From Nocardiopsis sp. CNR-923 (GTDB lineage Bacteria > Actinomycetota > Actinomycetes > Streptosporangiales > Streptosporangiaceae): a stretch of 46,071 nt of DNA. The position numbers and the translations under genes were made by a program. This document shows positions 27,434-35,514 of this stretch, one piece after another (position 1 is the first letter of the stretch; every line of letters begins with the position of its first letter). The stretch is from NCBI RefSeq assembly GCF_001942255.1, contig NZ_MKKC01000088.1, positions 1 through 46,071 on the forward strand, written 5' to 3'. A model generated the notes under the pieces. That model had not been told where the DNA came from, did not search any database, and worked only from the letters and a program-made list of their open reading frames with translations.

Positions 27434-28039
27434 TCAGCCGACGAGCATCAGGACGAACAGGGCCAGCCCCAGCACGACCAGCGATCCGACGATGATGGCG
27501 GGCGATCCGACCGCCAGGACCAGGACCTCGACGGCGATCGCCCCACCGAGCGCCCCGGCCAACCAGGGCCAGCGCGGCGCGGGATCCCAGCCGTGGCGGC
27601 GTTCACGGCTGAGGCTCACGAACATGGCCAGCGCGATGAGCGCCCAGAAGGCCAGGTGCCCCAGCGCGCGCGTCTGCGGATCGACATAGTCGGCCATTCC
27701 GCCGACCACCATGACGTACCCGACCGTTCCGGACAGCAGCCGCCAGTGTCCGCCACTGCGTTGTGCGGGGATCATCATGCGCCGGGCCGGGGAGGTGCGG
27801 CGGAAGCGCTCGGCCGCGATCGGGCCCTCGGCGGCCTCCTCGACCTCCTCCAGGGGTTCCACCGTGGTGCGAGGCGGCTCGTCGGGGGGTTCCGGGGCCG
27901 GTGGTCCGTACCCTCCGGCGGGTTCGGGGTCCTCCGGGTACTGGTAGCCGCCGGTGTGGTGCGAGGAGTCGGACACGGGGATCGCGGCCCTTCGGCGTCG
28001 GCTCGGTCCGGCCCCGCCCGGGGCCGGGGTCATCTCCAC
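27434..28039 (-). CDS. Membrane protein with long polar N-terminus
   Basis: 201 residues. The first 90 are Pro/Glu-rich and cytoplasmic-like. Three to four helices follow: about residues 103-118 (LLSGTVGYVMVVGGMAD), 127-145 (LAFWALIALAMFVSLS), 158-176 and 180-200. No motif points to a function. Start GTG 28039 or ATG 28033. It shares a convergent end with tatB. Confidence 0.7.
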   Translation of the reverse strand: MEMTPAPGGAGPSRRRRAAIPVSDSSHHTGGYQYPEDPEPAGGYGPPAPEPPDEPPRTTVEPLEEVEEAAEGPIAAERFRRTSPARRMMIPAQRSGGHWRLLSGTVGYVMVVGGMADYVDPQTRALGHLAFWALIALAMFVSLSRERRHGWDPAPRWPWLAGALGGAIAVEVLVLAVGSPAIIVGSLVVLGLALFVLMLVG

Positions 28040-28212
28040 TCACCTACCCGGAGACAGCGGGGGTCAAAGCCGCCACGCCGACTCTCCACGCGCCCGGACC
28101 CCGGCTCCGGCGGTGAAGGGGCCCGGTCCGGGCCCCTCCACCGGGGTTCCGAGGAACCCGCGCACCGGGCTGGTTACTGCCAGCTCCACCCACTGCTGTG
28201 AGAGGTCCGCGC

Positions 28213-28305
28213 ATGCGTGGTCATGGCAACTACCTTTCCTGTGGTCTCCAGCCCATCCCACCGACCAAGATGGCGTATCTCACCGAGCACGCACAAGTCC
28301 CGTGA
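28213..28305 (+). CDS. 30-residue peptide, coupled to the next ORF
   Basis: ATG 28213 has GAGAGG 6 nt upstream. The product begins MRGHGNYLSCGL and ends PTKMAYLTEHAQVP. Its TGA overlaps the GTG of the following ORF by 4 nt (GTGA). The stretch is far less GC-rich than its surroundings. I know no family. It could be a leader peptide, a regulatory uORF or a small functional protein. Confidence 0.4.
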   Translation: MRGHGNYLSCGLQPIPPTKMAYLTEHAQVP

Positions 28306-28469
28306 AGGTTCATTGCCATTCCTGTGGCGAAGAGGACACCAAAGGTTGCGGCACCTGCAGGGAAATTGTCGATACTCTCCGTGTCTTTGCAGCTCAGAGC
28401 GGTTTGCTTTGTGAACAGAGAGACACCGGATACCCATTGACCAGCGAAGACTGGGCCTCGATTCATTAA
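28302..28469 (+). CDS. 55-residue Cys-rich zinc-ribbon-like protein
   Basis: It begins MKVHCHSCGEEDTKGCGTC, with two CxxC pairs that could bind zinc. A helix follows (REIVDTLRVFAAQSGL), then a tail to TAA 28467-28469. The use of ATT, CAT, TTT and AAA codons is unlike the host genes, suggesting recent arrival. GTG 28302 overlaps the stop of the preceding micro-ORF, so translation is probably coupled. No homologue came to mind. Confidence 0.45.
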   Translation: MKVHCHSCGEEDTKGCGTCREIVDTLRVFAAQSGLLCEQRDTGYPLTSEDWASIH

Positions 28470-29007
28470 AATTGAAACGAGCGGCCCGAGAGTTGGAGGA
28501 GTTCTCCGGCAAACGGATTCTCCGGTTGCCGCCCACGACTCCCTGGAAGGGTGGCGCGGGCACCTGCGGCGGCGCGTCCGACAAGGGCCGGGGAAGCTCC
28601 CTACGACCTCCCCCGACCCGCGCGCCCACTTCCGCCACGGCAGCCCCCGGAAACACGTTCCGTCACGACCACCGCCGGTATCGGGTTCCATCGGGAACCC
28701 ACGAAGACCGCCATGGACCTCCGTTTCGGACAGGCGCAAAATCGAAAAATCCACCCAGAATTCTCGGTCCGTAACACCACCATGGTGCCGGACCGCCACT
28801 GCGCGACAGAGTTCTTGGACCCGTTTTCCGGCGACGTGACCTGGGTACCGCCACGTCCGCTCACTCTGCGCGGTCGTTGACCCCCGAGCGCCCGAAACGC
28901 CTCCGTGCGGCTCGCGCACGCCGGGGGGCGAGCCGAGGGCGGCCCCCAGGGCGTGTGCCGTGGACACCTGCCCTCCTGCGCGACGGGCGGCGGCCGCGGC
29001 ACACGCT
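28470..29007. other. 540-bp gap of mixed base composition
   Basis: No supported gene. A 55-codon plus-strand ORF at 28713-28880 (MDLRFGQAQNRKIHPEF start) has no ribosome site and ordinary shadow features, so it is not called. The first 200 bases remain AT-richer than the genome, continuing the atypical composition of 28213-28469. Confidence 0.35.
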
Positions 29008-29417
29008 TCAGGACGCGAGACCGCCCACGATGAGGCCGACCGCCGCGCCGACCAGTCCCAAGGCCAGGCTCCCCGCGCCCAGCCAGAGGAACACGCGCAT
29101 CCGGTTGGGCGCGCTCGGGTCGCGGCCCAGGACCGACAGGAAGAAGCCGATCGGCATGAGGATCGCGGCCACGAGCACCAGGTCGCCCATCAGGCGGCTC
29201 CAGTCGGGCACGGCGGGCTCGTTGAGCAGCAGCCGCACCACGAGCCCGAGCATCACCAGACGCCCGCGTGGGCGTGGCCCGCGCGGAAGTAGGAGCGCTG
29301 GAGCTCGTTGGCCGGAACACCGCCGTTGACCACCCGCAGCAGGAAGGTACCCCCGTAGACGATGCCGACGACGGTGAGGAGGATGACCCCGGAGGAGACG
29401 AGGCTGAACGCGGACAT
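29008..29417 (-). CDS. Small membrane protein, frame broken by one base
   Basis: From ATG 29417 a first frame gives a membrane helix (SSGVILLTVVGIVYGGTFLL) and the motif RAGHAHAGV. The continuation (MLGLVVRLLLNEPAVPDW, then two more helices) is in another frame from about 29255. One extra C at 29258 joins them as AGVLVMLGLVVRLLL and gives 136 residues with four helices. AGHAHAGV is a recognisable feature of a family of actinobacterial membrane proteins of unknown function. It follows the TetR gene by 2 nt on the same strand and is probably its co-transcribed target. Confidence 0.65.
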
Positions 29418-29419
29418 GG

Positions 29420-30013
29420 CTACTCCCGGGGGGAAGGGGAGGCGAAGAGCAGGCCCGCGCTTCGCCGGGTGATGTCGATCAGGTCGGCGTCACCGAACAG
29501 GGACCGCACCCCGGAGGAGTCGAGGTTGCCCGTCAGAGCGAGCGTCGCGATACCGTGCACGATCGACCAGCCGCCGACCACGGCGGCGGGCTCGTCGCCA
29601 GCGGCCTCGGCGACGGTGTCCGCGCCGGTGACGAGTTCGTCGAACGCCGCCGTTCGCGCCGCCGCCAACTCAGGGTCCCGCGCGTTGAGCAGCGTGGGCG
29701 TGAACATCACCTGGAAGTGCGCGGGGTGGTCGACGGCGAAACGCACGTACTCCACCCCCGTCTCCAGGAAGTCGCCGCCCGCCTCGCGGTTGTCGCGCAG
29801 CCGTTCGGCGAGGATCAGGAACCCCTCCGTCGCGATCGCGTTGAGCACCCCTTCCCGGGAACCGAAGTGGTGCCGGGGCGCGGTGTGGCTGACGCCGAGG
29901 TCGGCCGCGAGGGACCGCAGGCTGAAGGAGTGGGGGCCCTCCTCCTCGATGACTTCCGCCGCACGCTTCAGGACGGCGGCGCGTAGGTTTCCGTGATGGT
30001 ATCCGTCTGTCAC
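29420..30013 (-). CDS. TetR-family regulator with C-terminal TetR_C-type domain
   Basis: 197 residues from GTG 30013 (VTDGYHHGNLRAAVL). The helix-turn-helix is FSLRSLAADLGVSHTAPRHHF, about residues 33-53. The C-terminal part resembles the WHG-type domain (VRFAVDHPAHFQVMFTPTLL). The YHHGNLR start is typical of this subgroup. The upstream 30014-30060 is AT-rich (TATAC and GTGTA elements), a likely promoter/operator for autoregulation. The small membrane protein at 29008 follows directly. Confidence 0.87.
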   Translation of the reverse strand: MTDGYHHGNLRAAVLKRAAEVIEEEGPHSFSLRSLAADLGVSHTAPRHHFGSREGVLNAIATEGFLILAERLRDNREAGGDFLETGVEYVRFAVDHPAHFQVMFTPTLLNARDPELAAARTAAFDELVTGADTVAEAAGDEPAAVVGGWSIVHGIATLALTGNLDSSGVRSLFGDADLIDITRRSAGLLFASPSPRE

Positions 30014-30367
30014 GCGCTTAACTATACGGTGGAAAGTTGCCAGTGTAAAGATTATGGTGCGGCACCCCTGCAAGCACGGCCCGCAGCCGATCCGCGGCCC
30101 CTGGGCACTACCCTGGAACCGTGCCCGGCCGCCCCGCCGCAGGGGATAGCCACTTCGCCGGTGACACTCGGGGCTCCGGTCCGGAGACCGCCCGCCGCAG
30201 GGAATGACGTCCTGGACCCGAGCACGCGACGGGCCTCGTCCCAGCCTGGGACGGGGCCCTCCCGTCCGCCGGGGGCACGGGGGCAGCCACCGAAGGAACG
30301 AAAGCCCACGGGACGCCTACGGAGCGACCGACCCCGTTGCTGTATTTCGCTGCTGTACGGCACGACG
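30014..30367. other. Gap with TetR promoter region, no gene
   Basis: The first 50 bases are AT-rich and form the upstream region of the TetR gene. The rest is GC-rich without a supported coding frame; the ORFs seen in it overlap each other on both strands and lack ribosome sites. Confidence 0.4.
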
Positions 30368-30399
30368 AAGGCCCTGCTTCCACTGGGAAGCAGGGCCTT
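30368..30399 (-). terminator. Terminator of the 99-residue protein gene
   Basis: AAGGCCCTGCTTCC pairs perfectly with GGAAGCAGGGCCTT (14 bp) around ACTG. It lies 53 nt downstream of the minus-strand stop at 30453. Confidence 0.85.
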
Positions 30400-30406
30400 T
30401 GATCCG

Positions 30407-30422
30407 CGGTGGAGCTGTGGGG
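30407..30422. repeat. Possible att site: copy of tRNA-Ala 3' end
   Basis: CGGTGGAGCTGTGGGG matches 34695-34710 (CGGTGGAGCTATGGGG), the 3' end of tRNA-Ala(CGC), in 15 of 16 bases and in the same orientation. Direct copies of a tRNA 3' end mark integration sites, so this may be the far end of an island covering 30.4-34.7 kb. The match is short and no integrase is inside. Confidence 0.4.
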
Positions 30423-30452
30423 CGAGCACGAGCACACGGGCCGCGATTCACC

Positions 30453-30752
30453 TCAGGTCTGCGGGTCTTCTTGCCAGCGGACGCACCGATCGATGATGCG
30501 GTCCCGGTGCTCCGGCTTCACTTCGACGATGTTCGGGTGCGCGGTCGTGTCCATCGCCTGCTTGACCATCACCGCACCGAGCTCTTCTGTCAGTTCCTCG
30601 TAGGCCCGGTAGAGCCTGACGGCAGCGTCGTCGAAGTCGAGGGTGAAACCGACCCGGCGCTGCACCTCTTGGCACATGGGGTAGTCGAAGGTCCTGTAGT
30701 CATCCGCGTCGCTGAGCAGGAGCTCGTTCGGGTTGAGGTCTCGTATGTCCAT
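30453..30752 (-). CDS. Acidic 99-residue protein, unknown function
   Basis: It begins MDIRDLNPNELLLSDADDYR and continues as mostly helical, acidic sequence (YRAYEELTEELGAVMVKQAM). It has no membrane segment or signal. ATG 30752 lies 210 nt beyond the DUF397 stop, with that operon's terminator between, so it is probably a separate unit with its own terminator at 30368-30399. It may belong with the XRE-DUF397 pair by position only. Confidence 0.6.
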   Translation of the reverse strand: MDIRDLNPNELLLSDADDYRTFDYPMCQEVQRRVGFTLDFDDAAVRLYRAYEELTEELGAVMVKQAMDTTAHPNIVEVKPEHRDRIIDRCVRWQEDPQT

Positions 30753-30916
30753 CGGCCACCTCTGCGGTCGGGCGCCGTTCGCGCCGTGGAGCCCATATTC
30801 GCGCGTTCCGCGGGGCGAGATGTCGTAGTTCTGGAATCGAGATCAGGTCCCTGTGGCTGAGGATGTGCTCTCTTCCCGCTGTCGCTGCCCCGGGGTAGAG
30901 TGGGGCTCGGATGAAT

Positions 30917-30956
30917 GCAAGGGAGGCCCCGACCGTCGCGGTCGGGGCCTCCTTGC
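30917..30956 (-). terminator. Terminator of the XRE-DUF397 operon
   Basis: GCAAGGGAGGCCCCGACC pairs with GGTCGGGGCCTCCTTGC (one bulged G) around GTCGC. It begins 6 nt after the DUF397 stop on the minus strand. Confidence 0.9.
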
Positions 30957-30962
30957 TGTGCG

Positions 30963-31160
30963 CTACGCCTCGTCTCGACGTGCAGCGGCCAGGAACGCCT
31001 GCCACTCGGAGGAGCTGGCGAACGCAATGTGCCCCCGCTCCCTGTGCTGGGTGTCGCGCACAGCGGCACCCTCGGGCAGGTCGGCGACCTCGACGCACTC
31101 CTGCGCGGTGCTGCTGTAGCTGGACTTGCGGAACCGGAGACCGGTGGTGGATGAATGCAT
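30963..31160 (-). CDS. DUF397 protein
   Basis: 65 residues with the full DUF397 signature: FRKSSYSS, then CVEVADLPEGAAVRDTQ and the closing WQAFLAAAR. DUF397 proteins are small partners of XRE-DUF5753 regulators. Such pairs (WhiJ/BldB-like) affect development and antibiotic production in Streptomyces, and some behave like toxin-antitoxin modules. ATG 31160 has AGGAAG 9 nt upstream and lies 11 nt after the end of the XRE gene. Confidence 0.9.
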   Translation of the reverse strand: MHSSTTGLRFRKSSYSSTAQECVEVADLPEGAAVRDTQHRERGHIAFASSSEWQAFLAAARRDEA

Positions 31161-31171
31161 AGCAGGTCTTC

Positions 31172-32028
31172 CTAGAGGTCGGCGATCATCTTCTTCATCA
31201 TGCGGATGGACTCAAGCTGCGATCTGGCCGTCACCTGGAGGTGGTCGAACACGTGGCGGTACTCCGCCACCTCAGCCTCCTCCTCCAGAAACAGGCCTTC
31301 GGTACGGGCCTCCAGATAGACCAGCGGAGCGTCCATCTCGTCTGGGAAGTCGAGCAGCACGAACGGCCCGGACAGGCCCGGGTGCAGACCGGCGGAGAAC
31401 GGGAGCACCTGGATAGTGATGTCGTTGTCGGAGTCCTCGGCCTGGGCGATCAGGTGGCGGAGCTGCCCCTTGGCAACACCACCCGCCACGGGGAGCCGGT
31501 GAAGCGTGGACTCGTCGATCACAGCCCAGACCGTCGGCGGCTGCTCACCGTGCAGCACCTCCTGACGAGCCATGCGCGCTTCGACGATGCGGTCGACCTC
31601 CTCAGCCGGACGCGCGAGGGCGGCGCGAGCGGAAGCGGCGGCGTAGGCCTCCGTCTGGAGCAGGCCAGGGATGACGATGGGCTGGTAGGTCGAGATGACG
31701 GAGGCCTCAGACTCGAAGCCCACGAACGGGGAACCGCCGAACACGTCCTTGAACTTCGCCCACCAGCCTTCGTGCGGGACTGCCGAGCCAGTTCCAGGAT
31801 CGCTTCGCGGGTGGCGTCGTCCTTGATCTCGAAGTAGTCGAGGAGCTGGCGGATGTTGCCCAGGTCCGGGCGCGTCCACTTGTTTCCCTCCATGTGGGCG
31901 AGGCGACCGCGTGACCACTCCAGGGCGGCGGTGACCTCCTCCAGGGTCTTCCCCCGTTCGTGTCGGAGGTGACGGAGCACGGCGGACAGACGGCGTCGGC
32001 GGACGGTAGGGCTGTATTTCCTGGTCAT
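31172..32028 (-). CDS. XRE-DUF5753 transcription regulator, one-base frame break
   Basis: The N-terminal helix-turn-helix (residues about 12-65: LRHERGKTLEEVTAALEWSR then GRLAHMEGNKW) is in the first frame from ATG 32028, with GGGAGAG upstream. The DUF5753 domain (YQPIVIPGLLQTEAYAAA, TVWAVIDESTLHR, ITIQVLPFSAGLHPGLSGPF) is in another frame. Adding one C at 31767 (AAGGCTGG to AAGGGCTGG on the coding strand) joins them as RTKGWWAKFKDVF in a normal 285-residue protein. It forms an operon with DUF397 and is divergent from the six-gene run at 32212. Confidence 0.88.
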
Positions 32029-32118
32029 CGTGTCTCTCCCGTGGGGGTGGTCGTGCTGATCGTATGGCGAACTTCTCAATAGGGCATCTTTCGGAATCCT
32101 GGGATCGGAATCTCGCGA

Positions 32119-32135
32119 TAAACTTGCAAAGTTTA
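32119..32135. promoter_or_regulatory. Palindromic operator for the XRE regulator
   Basis: TAAACTT-GCA-AAGTTTA is a perfect 7-bp inverted repeat with a 3-bp centre, in the AT-rich space between the XRE gene and the divergent gene run. GGAATC (32107-32112) and GATTCC (32136-32141) form an outer inverted pair. It is probably the control site for both directions. Confidence 0.6.
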
Positions 32136-32211
32136 GATTCCTAAGTTCATCATGGAGAGGCATTCATCCAAGCCGCCCTCATCCAGCGGCACTCTGACCA
32201 GGAGGTGCGCT

Positions 32212-32390
32212 TTGCGCTACCTGCGCCCCGACGACCTGGACCGTGTGCGCCACCGCGCCGCGACGATGATCCGAACCCGCGCCCGCGCCGCGCGTCCCGC
32301 CCCCGCCCCTACGTGACCTGGCCCGGCGGGGACCTCGCCCCGCTCACCCTGGCCGTGCGCGACCTGCTCGCCCTGCGGGGTGCGGCATGA
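32212..32390 (+). CDS. Small basic protein, first of the divergent run
   Basis: From TTG 32212, with AGGAGG 6 nt upstream, the first frame gives MRYLRPDDLDRVRHRAATM and an Arg/Ala-rich stretch. The last part (YVTWPGGDLAPLTLAVRDLL) is in another frame. One extra C in the run at 32306-32309 makes a single 59-residue protein that ends at TGA 32388-32390, overlapping the next start (ATGA). A GTG at 32205 in the second frame is an alternative start. Function unknown. Confidence 0.5.
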
Positions 32391-32638
32391 TCGACACCCA
32401 GACAGCAGACCTGCTCGCCGTGATCCACGACGCGCTCACCCTCCCGGCCGCGACCGACACCGGCCGCGCCGACCGGGAACGGCTGGAGCGCGTCCGCGCC
32501 GACGCCGTCCGCCAGGCAGTGCACCACGCGCTCGCCACCGGCGACCTGGCCAGCGCCGTCGACCTGCTCGACACCGCCATCGCGGCCTCGCCCATCGACC
32601 GGGTGTGCGTGCCCCACCAGAGGACGGTGGCGCGATGA
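32387..32638 (+). CDS. Small helical protein, unknown function
   Basis: 83 residues, wholly helical by composition (TADLLAVIHDALTLPAATD, DAVRQAVHHALATGDLASAV). There is no membrane segment. The start overlaps the previous stop and the end overlaps the next start, both as ATGA, so it is translationally coupled within the run. I do not recognise a family. Confidence 0.65.
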   Translation: MIDTQTADLLAVIHDALTLPAATDTGRADRERLERVRADAVRQAVHHALATGDLASAVDLLDTAIAASPIDRVCVPHQRTVAR

Positions 32639-32883
32639 AACACCGACGCAGGGTGTGCGACCTGCGCGAGCTGCCCGACGTTCCCGCGCTCAAGCGGTGG
32701 GCGGCCGAGCACGGGGCCGACGTCCACTGCCTGGGCCCGGACCTGGAGTCCCGTGCGGTCTACGGCGCGGCCGTCGGCCCGGTGATCCGGGTCGCCCGGT
32801 CGCGGCACCGGGAACCGCACCCGCACGCGCCCGTGTGGCACTCCCCGCTCGAACACCTGCCCAACACCGCCTCGGCGGTCTGA
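32635..32883 (+). CDS. 82-residue protein, unknown function
   Basis: MKHRRRVCDLRELPDVPALK and the following VHCLGPDLESRAVYGAAVG suggest a small alpha/beta domain with two Cys. Small proteins with this pattern recur beside XRE-DUF397 genes in actinomycetes, by my recollection. ATG 32635 overlaps the previous stop (ATGA). A 54-nt gap and a fresh AAGGAGG site separate it from the next gene. Confidence 0.6.
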   Translation: MKHRRRVCDLRELPDVPALKRWAAEHGADVHCLGPDLESRAVYGAAVGPVIRVARSRHREPHPHAPVWHSPLEHLPNTASAV

Positions 32884-32937
32884 GCCGGTGCGGCCCCCGC
32901 CCCCGGCCGGGGCCGCACCCTCCCCCAAGGAGGAACG

Positions 32938-33072
32938 GTGGACGGAGCCACCCGGTGCACCGGTACCGCGAGCGGGCAGCACGACTACGTGGCCGACCCA
33001 CCCACCCGACACGACCGCATCCGAACCGCCAGGTGTCGCCACTGCGGCGATGTCCTGACCGTCACCCGATAA
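32938..33072 (+). CDS. 44-residue zinc-ribbon-like protein
   Basis: GTG 32938 follows AAGGAGG. The product starts MDGATRCTGTASGQHDYVAD and ends CRHCGDVLTVTR. The CxxC pair and the earlier Cys and His could bind zinc. The codon bias is host-like. Function unknown. Confidence 0.55.
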   Translation: MDGATRCTGTASGQHDYVADPPTRHDRIRTARCRHCGDVLTVTR

Positions 33073-33089
33073 ACCCCGAGGGAGTCTCA

Positions 33090-33287
33090 ATGGCAGCCAC
33101 ATTCGCCCCCCACCGCGCACCCCGACCGGCCGAGCCGCGGCCGAGCACGCCCAGCGCCGAGAAGGACTGCGGCATGTGCAACGGGCAGGGCGGCAGCTGG
33201 GAGACCAACGACGGAGGCAACCCCGGCAGGAACATCGGCCGCTGGGTGCCCTGCCCCGGATGCAAGGGAACGGGGAAGGCCTCGTGA
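33090..33287 (+). CDS. 65-residue protein with DnaJ-type CxxCxGxG motifs
   Basis: The C-terminal half carries two cysteine motifs, CGMCNGQGGSW and CPGCKGTGKAS, like half of a DnaJ zinc finger. The first 25 residues are Pro/Ala-rich. ATG 33090 has GAGGGAG upstream, and the TGA overlaps the methyltransferase GTG. Such small proteins are common next to actinobacterial regulators, and could serve as a metal- or peptide-binding partner. Confidence 0.65.
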   Translation: MAATFAPHRAPRPAEPRPSTPSAEKDCGMCNGQGGSWETNDGGNPGRNIGRWVPCPGCKGTGKAS

Positions 33288-34425
33288 GCGGGCACAGCAC
33301 CGGCAGGGACCACGCACCCCTCGCCGCGTCCCTGGCCGGACGCCTGCGCGATAGCGGCACCCCCGAGCACATCGCGAGGTTGTTCGCGCGGGTGCCCCGG
33401 CACCGGTTCCTGCCGGACGTGTACTGGACCGAGGACCGCACCCGCGTCGACTGGACCGAGGATCCGGGGAACTGGCTGCGCACGGCCTACACCGACCAGG
33501 CGCTCACGACCCAGCGCGATGACGGCCGCGACGACGGGATGGGCGTGCCCACCTCCTCCTCGTCGGCCCCCGGCGTCATGGCGCGCATGCTGACGGCCGC
33601 GCGGATCGAGCCGGACCAGCGGGTGCTGGAAATCGGCACCGGAACCGGATTCAACGCGGCGCTGTTGTCCGAACTGCTCGGCGCCCGCAACGTCGCCACG
33701 ATCGAAGTCGACGAGGCGCTCACCGAGACCGCCCGCACGTCCCTGTACACAGCCGGGTACACCCCGGACATCATCGTCGGCGACGGCGAGCAGACGCCGC
33801 GCCCCGCCAGCGTCCACCGGATCATCGCCACGTGCACCGTGTCACGGGTGCCGTGGTCGTGGCTGGACCAGGTGCGCGGCCGAGGCCGGATCGTCACCCC
33901 GTGGTCACCGACGCCGGGCGCCCCGGGCGGGGTGCTCGCCGTGTTGGACACCGACGGGAGCGGGCTCGCCGAGGGCGCGTTCGAGGGCAGCCTGGCCTTC
34001 ATGTGGTCCCGGAATCAGCGCCGACCCGAGGGTGCCTCACCTGCCACGGACACGCACCCCGGGCATGTCGAGAACGGTACCGGTGACCCGCGTGAACCCT
34101 GGCTCGACGGTGAGGAGGCCCTTCTTCTGTCCTTGCTGATGCCGGACTGGGCGTTCGGGATGCGTAGGAAGCCTGGTGCCGACGAGCCGCATGTGTGGCT
34201 GGCCTCCACCCGGTGCGGGTCGTGGGCGCGGTTGCACGCGGACGGTCGTGTTGAGCAGGACGGAGACCGGCTCCTCGTGCAGGAGGCGCGGACCGCCCGG
34301 CAGTGGTGGCGCTCGCGTGGCGAGCCCGGAGTCGACCGGTTCGGGCTGACCGTCGACCGGGCTGCCGGACGCAGGCGGTGTGGCTCGACGACCCCCGGCA
34401 CGTCCTGTGGACCACCCACCGGTAG
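33284..34425 (+). CDS. PCMT-like SAM methyltransferase, one-base break near 3' end
   Basis: The N-terminal segment (ARLFARVPRHRFLPDVYW, then TAYTDQALTTQ) and the SAM site (VLEIGTGTGFNAALLSELLG, IEVDEAL) match protein-L-isoaspartate O-methyltransferase relatives, including those linked to RiPP maturation systems. The C-terminal 130 residues form a family-specific extension. Near 34367 the frame breaks; one extra G gives TQAVWLDDPRHVLWTTHR and a stop at 34423-34425, 380 residues. Otherwise it would run on into the neighbouring sequence. GTG 33284 overlaps the previous stop. It is the last gene of the run. The substrate is unknown; no lanthipeptide or ATP-grasp enzyme is beside it. Confidence 0.8.
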
Positions 34426-34697
34426 TTCACCTGAGACCCCGCGCGCGCTCACCGCCGCGGTGAGCGGGGCGCGATGCTGGAGGGCCTCACCGCACGCTGG
34501 GAAGGCGCACTACGGGAGCGTTGCGCGATGTCCCCACGGCCGTCCGTCCCGATCGTGGACGACCTCCCGAAACCGCTCCGGTCCCAGAAAACAGAGGGGG
34601 AGACGACTGGGGTTCCCTCACAGGAAATCTCCCATTCGTCTCCCGAATCGGGGGTTCCCCCTGCGTCGGCGGTCCCGCAAGACCGCCTGACCTTCGG

Positions 34698-34771
34698 TGG
34701 AGCTATGGGGATTTGAACCCCAGACCCCCTCGATGCGAACGAGGTGCGCTACCGGACTGCGCCATAGCCCC
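34698..34771 (-). tRNA. tRNA-Ala (anticodon CGC)
   Basis: Cloverleaf on the minus strand: acceptor GGGGCTA/TAGCTCC with discriminator A, D arm GGCGCAGTCCGGTAGCGC, anticodon stem CCTCG/CGAGG with loop TTCGCAT (anticodon CGC, reading GCG) and T arm around GGTTCAAATCC. CCA is not encoded. Its 3' end is copied at 30407-30422. Confidence 0.93.
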
Positions 34772-34839
34772 GAAGACGAGACAAAGCCTAGCAGGGATTC
34801 CGGGATGGTCCGAACACGGCCGGACCACCCCGGTCCTGA

Positions 34840-35514
34840 TCAGTCTCCGGCTGCCCGGAGCCGGGCGTCCGCGTACTGGTCGTACACCTGGTTGCGGCGC
34901 TCGCGGAGCGCGATGACCTGCGCCTCCCGCTCCGCCTCGCGACGTTCCTCCTCCCGGGCCGCACGACGTGCCCGGAGCGTGGCGCGGCGGCGCGCCCGGA
35001 TCCGCGTCTCCAGACGCTCAGCGTCGGCCTTGGCGGCCTCCCTGAGCAGGACCAGGTGCCCGGCCAGCAGGAGGACCGGCGGGGTGATGACCCACCACGG
35101 GCCGAGGCCGACCACGACCGCCACGATGGTGGCCACGTTCACCAGCACCAACACCGTGGTGCGGCGCCGACGACGGGCGATGACCCGTGCCCGCGACCCC
35201 CCGGACCCGCGATGGCGACCCGGGTGGGCGCGCGGACGCTCCCGCCGGACCGTCGCCCCGGCGTCCTGGGCGGGACCGAACACGGGCCGTCGGAGCACCT
35301 GGGTCTCCTCGGAGTCGGGGTCCTCACCCTCCTCCGGAACCGCTGCCGCGACCTCGTCGGACTCCTCGACCCGCTCGGCTTCCTCGGGCTCCCACTCGTC
35401 CTCCCGACGCTGGTCCTCGTGGACGGTGTCCACTGAGTCCTTGCGCAACAGCATCGGCACGAGGACGATGAGCCAGACCACCACGATGGCCAGGTACAGA
35501 GGAGAGCTGCTCAT
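34840..35514 (-). CDS. sepX: Divisome protein SepX/GlpR
   Basis: 224 residues. TM1 is at the very N-terminus (LYLAIVVVWLIVLVPMLLR). A long acidic region follows (about 25-70), then a basic stretch, a hydrophobic hairpin near 118-155 (VLVLVNVATIVAVVVGLGPW) and a charged coiled-coil end rich in Arg and Glu. This matches the actinobacterial SepX/GlpR family, the membrane partner of the gephyrin-like Glp at the Z-ring. Position supports it: glp lies upstream on the same strand. ATG 35514 is preferred to the GTG just before it. Confidence 0.85.
   Translation of the reverse strand: MSSSPLYLAIVVVWLIVLVPMLLRKDSVDTVHEDQRREDEWEPEEAERVEESDEVAAAVPEEGEDPDSEETQVLRRPVFGPAQDAGATVRRERPRAHPGRHRGSGGSRARVIARRRRRTTVLVLVNVATIVAVVVGLGPWWVITPPVLLLAGHLVLLREAAKADAERLETRIRARRRATLRARRAAREEERREAEREAQVIALRERRNQVYDQYADARLRAAGD

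Noticed and set aside
28713..28880. 55-codon plus-strand ORF
   Set aside because: It has no ribosome site and no domain, and overlaps equally open frames on the other strand.
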